Positions 1-7,539 of a stretch of 64,000 nt of DNA are shown here, one piece after another. Where the stretch lies: NCBI RefSeq assembly GCF_036569345.1, contig NZ_DATCQT010000175.1, forward strand, positions 1 to 64,000, given 5' to 3'. The DNA is from Clostridium_AD sp036569345 (GTDB lineage Bacteria > Bacillota > Clostridia > Clostridiales > Clostridiaceae). A model generated the notes under the pieces. That model searched no databases. It was given only the letters and a program-made list of their open reading frames with translations, and was not told where the DNA came from. Every line of letters starts with the position of its first letter. Position 1 is the stretch's first letter. The position numbers and the translations under genes are program-made.

Positions 1-1
1 G

Positions 2-181
2 GGACAAGGAGGAGGCCACGGACCTGGAGGGAATCCTGGACAAGGAGGAGGCCACGGACCTGGAGGGAATCCTGGACAAGGAGGCGGTCACGGACCTGGA
101 GGGAATCCTGGGCAAGGAGGCGGTCATGGACCTGGAGGGAATCATGGACAAGGAGGCGGTCACGGACCTGGAGGATATCCT
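2..181 (+). repeat. 36-bp in-frame tandem repeat, five copies
   Basis: Units start at 2, 38, 74, 110 and 146. Each encodes G-Q-G-G-G-H-G-P-G-G-x-x. Differences between copies are mostly synonymous third-base changes (GGA/GGC, CAC/CAT), so protein-level selection is likely. The array continues beyond the left edge. Confidence 0.85.
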
Positions 182-343
182 GGACATGGCGGAGGTCATG
201 GACCTAAGATATGGCACGGACATGGAGGATATTACGGTAATCATTACTATAGTGATATTAACTACTTCTTTTTTCTTAATTCCATTTATTATCCTTACTA
301 CCCTTATGATCCCTACTACGATTATTATAATGATACTTATTAA
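2..343 (+). CDS. Gly/His-rich repeat protein with Tyr-rich C-terminus (5' end outside window)
   Basis: The frame beginning at base 2 is open for 113 codons and ends at TAA 341-343; the start lies left of the window. Five near-identical 12-residue units of the form GQGGGHGPGGNP (two vary at the last two positions) are followed by a divergent sixth unit and then a Tyr/Pro/Asp-rich tail ending YYPYDPYYDYYNDTY. No catalytic domain is visible. Gly/His repeats and Tyr-rich tails occur in spore-coat and exosporium proteins and in metal-binding structural proteins; a coat role is inference from composition and from the spore-forming host. The repeat block is much richer in G+C than its surroundings because it uses GGA, GGC and CCT codons. 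Confidence 0.6.
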   Translation, partial: GQGGGHGPGGNPGQGGGHGPGGNPGQGGGHGPGGNPGQGGGHGPGGNHGQGGGHGPGGYPGHGGGHGPKIWHGHGGYYGNHYYSDINYFFFLNSIYYPYYPYDPYYDYYNDTY

Positions 344-402
344 TAAAGGTTTGCTGTGCACTATAAAACGTTGCGGGTAGCAATGCTATTAAATTTGTAA
401 AA

Positions 403-436
403 GAGAAGGTATAGTAAAATTTTACTATACCTTCTC
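403..436. terminator. Perfect 34-nt palindrome, probable terminator of the Gly/His-rich gene
   Basis: Arms GAGAAGGTATAGTAAAA and its exact reverse complement meet without a spacer. It lies 60 bases after the stop codon. The core GGTATAG-Y-AAAA recurs at 19478-19511 and 39688-39722, so it is also a member of a small dispersed palindrome family. Confidence 0.6.
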
Positions 437-576
437 AAATGTAAGTGGTAATTCAATCTCGCATTTATAAATTTATTAATTTTCTATGTGGATTTATTCT
501 GCTACTAATTCATAGAGCCAATTAAACACAAAGAACATGTGGAATATTCACATTAATAGAATTGAAAGGTAAATAA

Positions 577-645
577 AGGATAGTAATGGTACTATATACA
601 TATACTATGGTAAATTCATGATAAAAATTAATCGATTTATGAATG
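577..645 (+). promoter_or_regulatory. SigE/SigK-like sporulation promoter plus 5' hairpin upstream of the csbD-like gene
   Basis: ATA (580-582), 16 bases, then CATATACTA (599-607) fits the SigE pattern ATA-N16-CATAnnnT and the SigK -10 box CATAnnnTA. Just downstream, ATTCAT and ATGAAT can pair around an AT-rich loop (about 614-643). The whole 69-base block aligns without gaps to 5971-6039 upstream of gpmA, with 55 of 69 identities by hand count. The sigma assignment is inference from consensus. Confidence 0.5.
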
Positions 646-691
646 TAATGAATAAGCTTGGAATTTGGAAAAAATAAAATGGAGGTGCGAA

Positions 692-913
692 ATGTCAAAT
701 ATAAAAGATAAATTTGAGAGCGCAAAGGAGAAAGTTATTGGGAAAACGAAGGAGAACTTGGGGAGGGCCACTGGTAGTGAAGAGACGGAACTTAATGGGA
801 AGATTCAGTCACAAAAGGCTGATTTAGTAGATAAGTTTGGCGAAACCAAGGAGAAGATTGCAAAAAAAATAAATGATCTATTAGATAAAAATAAAGAGGA
901 CAAAGAAATATAA
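692..913 (+). CDS. CsbD-like stress protein
   Basis: A 73-residue hydrophilic protein with the CsbD family pattern: an N-terminal DKFESAKEKVIGKTKENLGRAT stretch, followed by a second lysine/glutamate-rich helix (DLVDKFGETKEKIAKKI). CsbD proteins are small general-stress proteins of unknown biochemical function. The start is ATG 692 because GGAGGTG at 681-687 sits directly before it; an in-frame ATG at 665 has no ribosome site. It appears monocistronic, with a SigE/SigK-like promoter upstream (577-645) and a hairpin terminator downstream. Family assignment is fairly secure; function is not known. Confidence 0.85.
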   Translation: MSNIKDKFESAKEKVIGKTKENLGRATGSEETELNGKIQSQKADLVDKFGETKEKIAKKINDLLDKNKEDKEI

Positions 914-931
914 ATTATATTTTTATAATAA

Positions 932-984
932 AGCCTATATCTTTAATTATTCAGTAAATTAAGATATAGGTTATTTTATTTTTC
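932..984 (+). terminator. Terminator after csbD-like gene
   Basis: AGCCTATATCTT pairs with AAGATATAGGTT around a 19-base AT-rich loop and is followed by a T-rich run. The same stem core, CCTATATCTTA, reappears in the larger palindrome at 20326-20373. Confidence 0.7.
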
Positions 985-1078
985 TACTAATGTAATGATA
1001 GTCGGAATTAGTAGAAAAAATTGAAAATAATTGCTTGCTAATTTCTAAAAAAGATGATAACTTTACCCATGAGGGTTT

Positions 1079-1100
1079 GTACAATAATTTAATATTGTAC
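1079..1100. promoter_or_regulatory. Inverted repeat in the leader of the DUF1186 gene
   Basis: GTACAATA-N6-TATTGTAC is a perfect 8+8 inverted repeat, 67 bases before the DUF1186 start. It could be an operator or an RNA hairpin. It is flanked by ACCC-ATGA-GGGT (1065-1076) and by a CATGAG/CTCATG pair (1068-1073 with 1127-1132). Confidence 0.3.
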
Positions 1101-1166
1101 AGCTGTATAATTAAAATTGTTGATGGCTCATGATTAAGAAAAGCAGAGAAGAAGGAGATTTATTTT

Positions 1167-2021
1167 ATGAATGAATTACTTAAAGAAATTGAATATAATA
1201 ATGGGAAATTCCCAGAAGCACAATTAAAGGAAATAATAGACCATAAGGAAGAGTTCATACCTGAATTAATTGAGATATTAAAAAATGCTAAAGAAAATTA
1301 TCAAGAGATTTTAGAAAAACCTAACTATTTTGTTCATATTTATGCAATTTTTTTGTTAGCACAGTTTAAAGAAAAGGAAAGTTTTAACCCTATTATAGAT
1401 TTAATTAGTTTACCAAAGGAAATTCCAGATGATATTTTTGGAGATTTTCTTACAGAGGATTTACATAAAATTTTAGCATCAGTTTGTGGCAATGATACTC
1501 AGCCAATAAAAAGATTAGTGGAAGATAGCAATGTTAATGAATATGTTAGAAGTGCTGCTATTAAAACCTTTATTGTACTTTTGGGCGAAGGTGTTATATC
1601 TCAAACGGAAGTTATTGAATACTATAAAAGTTTATTTGAAGAGAAACTTGAACGAGAATCTTCACAAGTTTGGAATGAACTTATATATGATTCTTGTGAA
1701 GCTGGCCCTAGTGAGCTGTATGAATACATAAAAAAAGCTTATGAAGATGGATTAGTAGATGAAGAGTGTATATCGTTAGAAGAAGTAGATGGAGCAGTTA
1801 AAATCCATGATAAAGAAAAATTTTCGAATTTAAAAGATGAAGGATATGGATTTCTTAGGGATACTATAGAAGAGTTAGGGTGTTGGAGATGTTTTACTAA
1901 GAGAAGTGAATCTAAGTCAGAATATATTTTAGGAATTAATAAAATGAAAAAGATGAATAAGGGGAAAAACAAGAATAAAAAAAAGCAGGTAAAAGCTACT
2001 AAAAAGAAGCAAAGAAAATAA
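1167..2021 (+). CDS. DUF1186 family protein with basic tail
   Basis: A 284-residue soluble protein with no signal peptide or membrane segment. Residues 1-240 match the DUF1186 pattern: an N-terminal helical region, HIYAIFLLAQFKEKESF, a central VRSAAIKTF stretch and the conserved VWNELIYDSCEAGPSELY block. The C-terminal 35 residues are almost pure Lys/Asn/Gln, which suggests nucleic-acid or ribosome binding; many relatives carry a SEC-C zinc motif at this end, and here I see none. SD AAGGAGA lies about 8 bases before ATG. Monocistronic, with its own terminator. Function is unknown. Confidence 0.75.
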   Translation: MNELLKEIEYNNGKFPEAQLKEIIDHKEEFIPELIEILKNAKENYQEILEKPNYFVHIYAIFLLAQFKEKESFNPIIDLISLPKEIPDDIFGDFLTEDLHKILASVCGNDTQPIKRLVEDSNVNEYVRSAAIKTFIVLLGEGVISQTEVIEYYKSLFEEKLERESSQVWNELIYDSCEAGPSELYEYIKKAYEDGLVDEECISLEEVDGAVKIHDKEKFSNLKDEGYGFLRDTIEELGCWRCFTKRSESKSEYILGINKMKKMNKGKNKNKKKQVKATKKKQRK

Positions 2022-2030
2022 TAGTAAAAT

Positions 2031-2075
2031 GTGCTTAGAATATCCGTAACAATTGGAATTCTAAGCACTTTTTCT
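2031..2075 (+). terminator. Terminator after DUF1186 gene
   Basis: GTGCTTAGAAT pairs with ATTCTAAGCAC across a 15-base loop, followed by TTTTTC. Confidence 0.8.
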
Positions 2076-2181
2076 TTGATAAGTTTATTTTTGTAAAAGG
2101 GTAGAAATATATCCAATAAATGAGTATAATTTAAAATAGTAATTTAATTTAATATTAGAATTTTGAATGTGAGGAATATAT

Positions 2182-2748
2182 ATGATAGAACCCATACTCC
2201 TAGCCCTTTTTATATCAAAAATAAAAGGGTATAAAATAAGACCGATTTTTAAAAGCTGGGCAATATACCCTTTATTAACATTTGTATTTATGTATTTAAT
2301 TTTAGAAGTCATGCTATTTAATGGTAATTATACATTTATAAAATATGCCAGCACTTTTCATTATATTTATCTTTTAACATTTTTAGTTTTGATAGTTAAA
2401 TATAAACTTAATATTAGCGCAATTATTGGGTCGATATTTATTTTTATTGGAAGTATTTTGAACAATGTTGCTATAGCAGCTAATAATGGGAAAATGCCTG
2501 TGTTTCCATCTTTATCCTATTTAACTGGTTATGCAAAACCAGATTCTTTTATTAAGGTCAATGATATACACATTTTGGGAAGTGGAGTTACAAAGTTAAA
2601 GTTTTTGACAGATATATTTGATGTGGGTTACAGTGTTATGAGCATTGGAGATATATGTATAAGAGTTTTTGCGTTTATTATTATATTTAATTCTATAAAG
2701 GTCATCAATAAAACGACGATAATGAAGAATGAATCGTTGCAGAAATAA
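2182..2748 (+). CDS. DUF5317 family membrane protein
   Basis: A 188-residue protein with five or six hydrophobic segments (about 25-45, 58-78, 80-105 and 155-180). The conserved DUF5317 features are an AIAANNGKMPVFPSL block near residue 100 and a following polar stretch with DIHILGSG. The biochemical function of the family is unknown. SD GAGGAA precedes ATG. It lies 113 bases upstream of the AgrC-like gene and on the same strand as agrB/agrD, so it may belong to the quorum-sensing unit; whether it is cotranscribed is not visible from sequence. Confidence 0.7.
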   Translation: MIEPILLALFISKIKGYKIRPIFKSWAIYPLLTFVFMYLILEVMLFNGNYTFIKYASTFHYIYLLTFLVLIVKYKLNISAIIGSIFIFIGSILNNVAIAANNGKMPVFPSLSYLTGYAKPDSFIKVNDIHILGSGVTKLKFLTDIFDVGYSVMSIGDICIRVFAFIIIFNSIKVINKTTIMKNESLQK

Positions 2749-2861
2749 TATTTTAAATTTTATTGAATTATATTAATAATTATATCCTATTTTGTAATAT
2801 TAATGATATAATCGATTTTATATACAAAATATTTAGAAAGTTGTTAGAGGAGAAATAAAAT

Positions 2862-3347
2862 ATGTTGAGAATAACGTTGTTAGAATTTTTTTTAAGAGGT
2901 CTTCCAGAAGGATTTTTAATTATCTTTGCAGTTTATGCATTTTCAAAGACTGTTATTAACTTAAAAAAATATATAATATCAACTATAATTTATATTGTTG
3001 CAGTCTATTTAATTAGGTTATTACCAATACAATATGGGGTACATACTTTTCTTAATATTATAGTGATTATTGTATTAACTGTAAATATAAATAAAATTGG
3101 TGTAATTAAATCAATACAAGCAAGTATCATGGCAATGATTCTGGAATTTATATGCGAAGGGATTAATGTTTTTATAATAGGTTATATCTTTAAAGCGGAT
3201 ATTACATATGTGTTAAGAGAACCTTCATTAAAGATATTATATGGAATTCCATCATTGTTGATTTTTGCAACTACGGTATCCACATATTACTTTTGGTTGA
3301 CTAGAAGAAAAAAGTTAAGTGAGGTAATAAATGGAGAGATTATCTAA
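2862..3347 (+). CDS. AgrC-like membrane sensor domain without kinase module
   Basis: A 161-residue protein with five or six transmembrane helices that resembles the peptide-sensing N-terminal half of AgrC/ComD-type histidine kinases (LLEFFLRGLPEG start, periodic 20-residue hydrophobic segments). It stops after the last helix with a short basic tail (WLTRRKKLSEV) and has no HisKA or HATPase region. Its 3' end overlaps agrB by 17 bases, which implies translational coupling. It could sense or modulate the Agr peptide, help AgrB, or act with a kinase encoded elsewhere. The AgrC likeness is my judgement from topology and context, not a verified match. Confidence 0.55.
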   Translation: MLRITLLEFFLRGLPEGFLIIFAVYAFSKTVINLKKYIISTIIYIVAVYLIRLLPIQYGVHTFLNIIVIIVLTVNINKIGVIKSIQASIMAMILEFICEGINVFIIGYIFKADITYVLREPSLKILYGIPSLLIFATTVSTYYFWLTRRKKLSEVINGEII

Positions 3348-3984
3348 TAATATTGCTAATAAAATAGCATCAGAATTAAGTCTTGATAAGGACAATAGAG
3401 AAGTAATTGCTTATGGTACTTTTGCTTTGATGCAAATGTTTCTTTCTATATTTCTCGTATTTTTATTTGGATTGTTATTCCATGTTGCTTTTGAAGCTCT
3501 AATAATTTCATTTACAGCTGCTATTCTTAGAAAATATTCTGGAGGGGTTCATGCAAGTTCACTAGGAATTTGTACTTTTATAGGCACAATTGTATGTGTA
3601 GGGCAAGCAGTATTAATATCACTTATAATAAACTATGTAATTAATTTTAAATTAACTATAATACTAGGTGTTGTAATTTTTATATGGGCCTATTACATTA
3701 TTTATAAATTAGCACCAGTAGACAGCATTGCAAAACCCATAGTAAAAAAAGAAAAAAGAAATCGGATGAAAAAAGGATCTATAATACTTTTAAGTGTTTA
3801 TTTAATTATAACGGTATTTTTTATCCTGTTTTATATAAGTAGTGGTGAAAGAAAGTTTGTTTTTTTTGCCCTATGTTTATATTCTGGAATATTATGGCAA
3901 GCGTTTACGCTTACAACTCAAGGACACTTATTAGTAGGAAAAGTGGATACCTTTTTCAATCATATAACAAATAAAAGGGGGTAA
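3331..3984 (+). CDS. agrB: AgrB accessory gene regulator peptidase
   Basis: A 217-residue polytopic membrane cysteine protease that trims the AgrD precursor and forms the cyclic autoinducing peptide. The AgrB signature RKYSGGVHASSLGICT is intact: His74 and Cys81 lie 7 residues apart, as do the catalytic His and Cys of staphylococcal AgrB. Four to six transmembrane helices follow. SD GTGAGGT precedes ATG. The gene overlaps the sensor-like gene upstream and is followed after 6 bases by agrD, so the locus is coupled at both ends. Confidence 0.93.
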   Translation: MERLSNNIANKIASELSLDKDNREVIAYGTFALMQMFLSIFLVFLFGLLFHVAFEALIISFTAAILRKYSGGVHASSLGICTFIGTIVCVGQAVLISLIINYVINFKLTIILGVVIFIWAYYIIYKLAPVDSIAKPIVKKEKRNRMKKGSIILLSVYLIITVFFILFYISSGERKFVFFALCLYSGILWQAFTLTTQGHLLVGKVDTFFNHITNKRG

Positions 3985-3990
3985 AGTAGT

Positions 3991-4125
3991 ATGAAAAATT
4001 TAAATAAAAACTTATTAACTTTAATTGCAGTATTAACTACACTTGTTGCAACTTCTGTAGCTTCTTCAGCATGTTTTTGGTTTAGTTATCAGCCTGAAGA
4101 ACCAAAATGCCTAAGAGAAAAATAA
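3991..4125 (+). CDS. agrD: AgrD autoinducing peptide precursor (44 aa)
   Basis: The small frame encodes MKNLNKNLLTLIAVLTTLVA, then TSVASSACFWFSYQ and a charged tail PEEPKCLREK. This is the AgrD layout: amphipathic N-terminal leader, a core containing one cysteine for the thiolactone, and a conserved acidic C-terminal recognition tail. The core SSACFWFS is close to the C. perfringens precursor as I recall it (STACLWFT region), so the ring is predicted to be C-F-W-F-S. The gene lies 6 bases after agrB, with SD AAGGGGG upstream, and a terminator follows. A second Cys in the tail (residue 40) is unusual. Confidence 0.92.
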   Translation: MKNLNKNLLTLIAVLTTLVATSVASSACFWFSYQPEEPKCLREK

Positions 4126-4131
4126 TAAAGA

Positions 4132-4165
4132 AATGAGGTTAGTTTTACTGACCTCATTATTTTAT
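4132..4165 (+). terminator. Terminator after agrD
   Basis: AATGAGGT and ACCTCATT pair around an 11-base loop, followed by a T-rich tract. It separates the agr genes from the c-di-GMP gene 30 bases later. Confidence 0.8.
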
Positions 4166-4194
4166 TATAATGAATTAAATAAGGTAGTGATAAT

Positions 4195-5898
4195 ATGAGT
4201 AATTTAAAAGACGATAAACAGAAAAAAATCAGCGAAATAGTGTCAATAATAAAGTTAGCTTCCCTGTTATTTTCAGGAATAGTCTTTTTAAGATATTTCT
4301 TCAATGGTATTGATACGAAAGTATTTACAGGCAATACGAATTATAGTTTTATCTCATTTTTCGTAGTAACATTAATATTAGTGTTAATATACTTTTTATG
4401 GTCATTTTCAACAGTTAAAAAAATAAATATAAAATATATTAATATTGTACAATGTTTGGAGAATTATATATTTATTTTATTTTTTATTATTGTTATATTT
4501 TATTCAGGCAAAAATACAAGTGACTATAAATTTATATTTTTATTTATTATAATAGCTGCTACTATACAACAAGGTTTGAAACAAGGTATGATAGTAGCTT
4601 GTATTTCTTCAACTTTTATATTAGCATTAGACCTTATTATGGTTACATCTAATGCACAGGTTAATCAGTTTTTTGAAAATGATTTGATTTTAACTGGAGT
4701 CTTTATACTTACCGCTTGGCCTTTGGGATTTTACGTGAAAATTGAAAATGAACATATTAGAAAACTTGAGAGCCTTGCAAATGAAGATGGACTCACGGGG
4801 CTTTATAATCATAGGTTTTTTTATGATGCTTTAGAGGGGATAATGAAAGTCTGTGAAAAAGAAAATAAGCCTGTTGCAATGATATTTATTGATATAGATT
4901 ATTTTAAAAACTATAATGATGTTAATGGGCATCAAATGGGTGATGAAGTACTTAAAACTATAGGGCTTATGCTAAAGAACAGTTTTAGAAAAGATGATAT
5001 TGTGGCAAGATATGGTGGCGAAGAATTTGCAATAATTTTTCCTAATACTTCTGAGATTGATGCTACTAAACTTGCAGAAAAATTACGAAGTAAGGTAGAA
5101 AAAACTTATTTTAATGGCGAAGAAAACCAACCAAATGGTAAGTTAACAGTTTCAATAGGTATATCAACTTACCCAGATAAAGCTAAAAATGCTATTGAAC
5201 TTTTTAAAAGTGCGGATGATGCACTTTATAGGGCTAAATTTTTTGATAAAAATAGAGTGGAAGTTTATACTTCTATATTAGATGAATTAAAAGATGATAT
5301 AGAAGATGAACATATAGATATTATTACTTCAATAAAAACCCTGATAAGTGTCATTAATGCTAAGGATAAATATACATATGGTCATGTTGAAAGGGTAGTT
5401 ATTTACAGCAGGTTATTGGCGGATAAGCTTGAACTTAACGAGAAAAATAAAAAAGAATTAGTATATGGTGCTTATATGCATGATATTGGAAAAATAAATA
5501 TTCCAAAGGAAATACTAAATAAAAATATGCCCTTAACCCCAGAAGAATGGGAAATAATGAAACAACATTCATTAAATGGAGTGGAGATTATAAAATCTGT
5601 TGGATCACTTAAGGAAATTATTCCTATAATATTACATCATCATGAAAGATACGATGGAAACGGATACCCTGGTAATCTAAAAGGGGAGAATATACCTTAT
5701 CTTGTGAGGATGTTAACAGTAGTGGATTGCTTTGATGCCATGACTTCTAATCGGCCTTACAATAAAAGAAAAACCTACAAAGAAGCTATTGAGGAACTTA
5801 AAAAATGCAGTGGGACTCAATTTGATAAGGATATTGTTGATGCTTTTATCAAAGTTATTATGGAAAGCGAAGGTGCTTTTGGTAATAGATATTCTTAA
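4195..5898 (+). CDS. Membrane-anchored GGDEF/HD-GYP c-di-GMP enzyme
   Basis: A 567-residue protein in three parts. Residues 15-185 carry about five or six membrane helices. Residues 190-360 are a diguanylate cyclase domain with intact GGEEF (274-278) and an RxxD inhibitory site five residues before it (265-268), so product inhibition is possible. Residues 375-560 are an HD-GYP phosphodiesterase with HDIGK and HHHERYDGNGYPG intact. Both synthesis and hydrolysis of c-di-GMP therefore look possible. It lies 69 bases after agrD on the same strand, behind a terminator; a link between the Agr peptide and c-di-GMP is suggested only by proximity. Confidence 0.9.
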   Translation: MSNLKDDKQKKISEIVSIIKLASLLFSGIVFLRYFFNGIDTKVFTGNTNYSFISFFVVTLILVLIYFLWSFSTVKKINIKYINIVQCLENYIFILFFIIVIFYSGKNTSDYKFIFLFIIIAATIQQGLKQGMIVACISSTFILALDLIMVTSNAQVNQFFENDLILTGVFILTAWPLGFYVKIENEHIRKLESLANEDGLTGLYNHRFFYDALEGIMKVCEKENKPVAMIFIDIDYFKNYNDVNGHQMGDEVLKTIGLMLKNSFRKDDIVARYGGEEFAIIFPNTSEIDATKLAEKLRSKVEKTYFNGEENQPNGKLTVSIGISTYPDKAKNAIELFKSADDALYRAKFFDKNRVEVYTSILDELKDDIEDEHIDIITSIKTLISVINAKDKYTYGHVERVVIYSRLLADKLELNEKNKKELVYGAYMHDIGKINIPKEILNKNMPLTPEEWEIMKQHSLNGVEIIKSVGSLKEIIPIILHHHERYDGNGYPGNLKGENIPYLVRMLTVVDCFDAMTSNRPYNKRKTYKEAIEELKKCSGTQFDKDIVDAFIKVIMESEGAFGNRYS

Positions 5899-5970
5899 AT
5901 AGTCTAAGAAAATTGGTAACAATAAAATATAGTTACAATATATTCTATAAGATAATAATATTGATATGGT

Positions 5971-6039
5971 AGGATAGTAATTCTATTGAATACATATACT
6001 ATGATATACTCATTATAAAATTTAATGAATTTATGAGTA
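5971..6039 (+). promoter_or_regulatory. SigE/SigK-like promoter plus 5' hairpin upstream of gpmA (second copy)
   Basis: ATA (5974-5976), 16 bases, then CATATACTA (5993-6001). The downstream stem is TACTCAT paired with ATGAGTA (about 6007-6039). Against the copy at 577-645 the stem bases changed on both sides (ATTCAT/ATGAAT to ACTCAT/ATGAGT), so pairing is preserved. The hairpin ends directly before the gpmA ribosome site. Confidence 0.5.
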
Positions 6040-6053
6040 GGGGAGTGGTTAGG

Positions 6054-6785
6054 TTGATTAAGCTTGTATTAATAAGACATGGTGAAAGCATATGGAACAA
6101 GGAAAACAGATTTACTGGTTGGTCTGATGTAGATCTATCTGAGGATGGTCTAATTGAAGCAAGAAAAGCCGGGCAAATACTTAAAAAAAATGGCTATATT
6201 TTTGACGTGGCATATACTTCTGTATTAAAAAGGGCAATTAGGACGCTTTGGATTGCTTTGCATGAGATGGATCTAATGTGGATTCCAGTATATAAATCAT
6301 GGAGGCTAAATGAAAGACATTATGGGGCATTACAAGGTTTAAACAAGGCAGAAACCGCGCAAAAATATGGAGATGAACAAGTTCATAAATGGAGAAGATA
6401 TGTAGATGTGAGGCCACCTGAACTTTTGAAAACTGACGATAGATATCCAGGGAAAGAGCTAAAATATAAAAACTTAAGAGAAGAAGAAATCCCTACAACT
6501 GAAAGTTTAGAGGATACTGTGAAGAGGGTTATGGTTGAATGGTTTCAAGAAATAGTACCTCAAATTAGAAAAGGTAATAAAGTTATAATTTCTGCACATG
6601 GAAATACCTTGAGAGCCTTAGTGAAACATCTTGATAATATATCAAGTGATAATATTGTAAGTTTGAATATACCGACGGGAATTCCACTTGTATATGAACT
6701 AGATGATAATTTAAATCCTATTAGGCACTATTATTTAGGGATAGATGGCGAGATGGGTAAAGATGAAATTCCTGGAACATTTTAA
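6054..6785 (+). CDS. gpmA: 2,3-bisphosphoglycerate-dependent phosphoglycerate mutase
   Basis: Cytosolic glycolytic enzyme that interconverts 3- and 2-phosphoglycerate. It shows the full dPGM pattern: LVLIRHGESIWN with the phospho-accepting His near residue 9, RFTGWSDVDL, TSVLKRAIRT, LNERHYGALQG, the second catalytic His in SAHGNTLRAL, and a C-terminal GIPLVYEL block. The length of 243 residues is normal. I chose TTG 6054 because AGGGGAG (6039-6045) lies 8 bases before it; the in-frame ATG 6033 sits inside the upstream hairpin and has no ribosome site. A sporulation-type promoter suggests a role in spore formation or outgrowth. Clostridia usually also carry the cofactor-independent GpmI. Confidence 0.93.
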   Translation: MIKLVLIRHGESIWNKENRFTGWSDVDLSEDGLIEARKAGQILKKNGYIFDVAYTSVLKRAIRTLWIALHEMDLMWIPVYKSWRLNERHYGALQGLNKAETAQKYGDEQVHKWRRYVDVRPPELLKTDDRYPGKELKYKNLREEEIPTTESLEDTVKRVMVEWFQEIVPQIRKGNKVIISAHGNTLRALVKHLDNISSDNIVSLNIPTGIPLVYELDDNLNPIRHYYLGIDGEMGKDEIPGTF

Positions 6786-6822
6786 AACATTACATAAGTA
6801 AGTTAATATAATTACTAAAAAT

Positions 6823-6867
6823 AAATTCAGAAAACGTGGATAACATTAATTCACATTTCCTGAATTT
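6823..6867. terminator. Convergent terminator between gpmA and the YARHG gene
   Basis: AAATTCAG (6823-6830) pairs with CTGAATTT (6860-6867) and T-rich sequence follows. It lies between two genes that converge. Confidence 0.6.
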
Positions 6868-6873
6868 TCTTTT

Positions 6874-7539
6874 TTATTTCTTTTCATATTTTAAAATTAG
6901 TTGCACGTTATATATTTCTGCAGCATTAAATTCTGCATCAGTTCCTTTAAAGTTAGGATTTTGTTTATACCACGATTTATTATTAAAATAACTCTTAAAT
7001 GGCTCAGTTTTAAATACAAACCCATGTCTAGCAAAAATTTCATTTCTAGCTAAAGGTAAGGTTTCTTTGCTTAATTTAGATACATCAGAATCTAAAAGAT
7101 TTTCATCTGCACTTTTAGGAAAAATATAATAATTAGGGGAATTAATTTTATCTTTATCTGTTTCATTTGTAGCTATAGTAGCATCTGATTTTGTTTTGGA
7201 ATCTGTAGATTTATTAGTGTTAGGCGTTACTATATTTTTTGTAGTAGTTTTGTCTGGATTAGAAGCAGTAGAGGAAAATTTTGAAAGTGAAATATAATAG
7301 CTTACAATTCCTACAGACAATAATGCTAATATAACACCAAATACAATCACAGTTAAAGTCTTAGGTTTTCTAGTACTAATATTTTTCGAAGTAGTTTTAA
7401 TTTCTTTTGTGGCATTGTTTAAATCATAAGTTGAAACCTTTTCAGATTTTATTGAATTATTGTTTATATTTTTAGCTCCACATTTTAAGCAAAAATTGGC
7501 ATCATCTTTTAATTGAAAACCACATTTAGAACAATACAT
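6874..7539 (-). CDS. Zinc-ribbon, membrane-anchored YARHG domain protein
   Basis: A 221-residue protein. The N-terminus MYCSKCGFQLKDDANFCLKC is a zinc ribbon with two CxxC pairs. A single membrane helix (about 60-83) follows a Ser/Thr/Asn-rich linker, and a second Thr/Asn/Lys-rich linker leads to a C-terminal YARHG domain (about 145-221) with LARNEIFARHGFVF and a W-Y-P-rich ending. The ribbon should be cytosolic and the YARHG part extracellular. YARHG domains are thought to act at the cell surface but have no known activity. SD GAGGAGAG precedes ATG. Monocistronic. Confidence 0.85.
   Translation of the reverse strand: MYCSKCGFQLKDDANFCLKCGAKNINNNSIKSEKVSTYDLNNATKEIKTTSKNISTRKPKTLTVIVFGVILALLSVGIVSYYISLSKFSSTASNPDKTTTKNIVTPNTNKSTDSKTKSDATIATNETDKDKINSPNYYIFPKSADENLLDSDVSKLSKETLPLARNEIFARHGFVFKTEPFKSYFNNKSWYKQNPNFKGTDAEFNAAEIYNVQLILKYEKK

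Noticed and set aside
126..380. 84-codon frame over the Gly/His repeats
   Set aside because: It reads the repeat in another frame; the frame from base 2 gives a coherent repeat protein ending in frame at 341-343, and this one has no ribosome site.
1739..2116. 125-codon minus-strand frame rich in Phe and Leu
   Set aside because: It is the antisense of the Lys-rich tail of the DUF1186 gene; AAA/AAG runs read as Phe/Leu.
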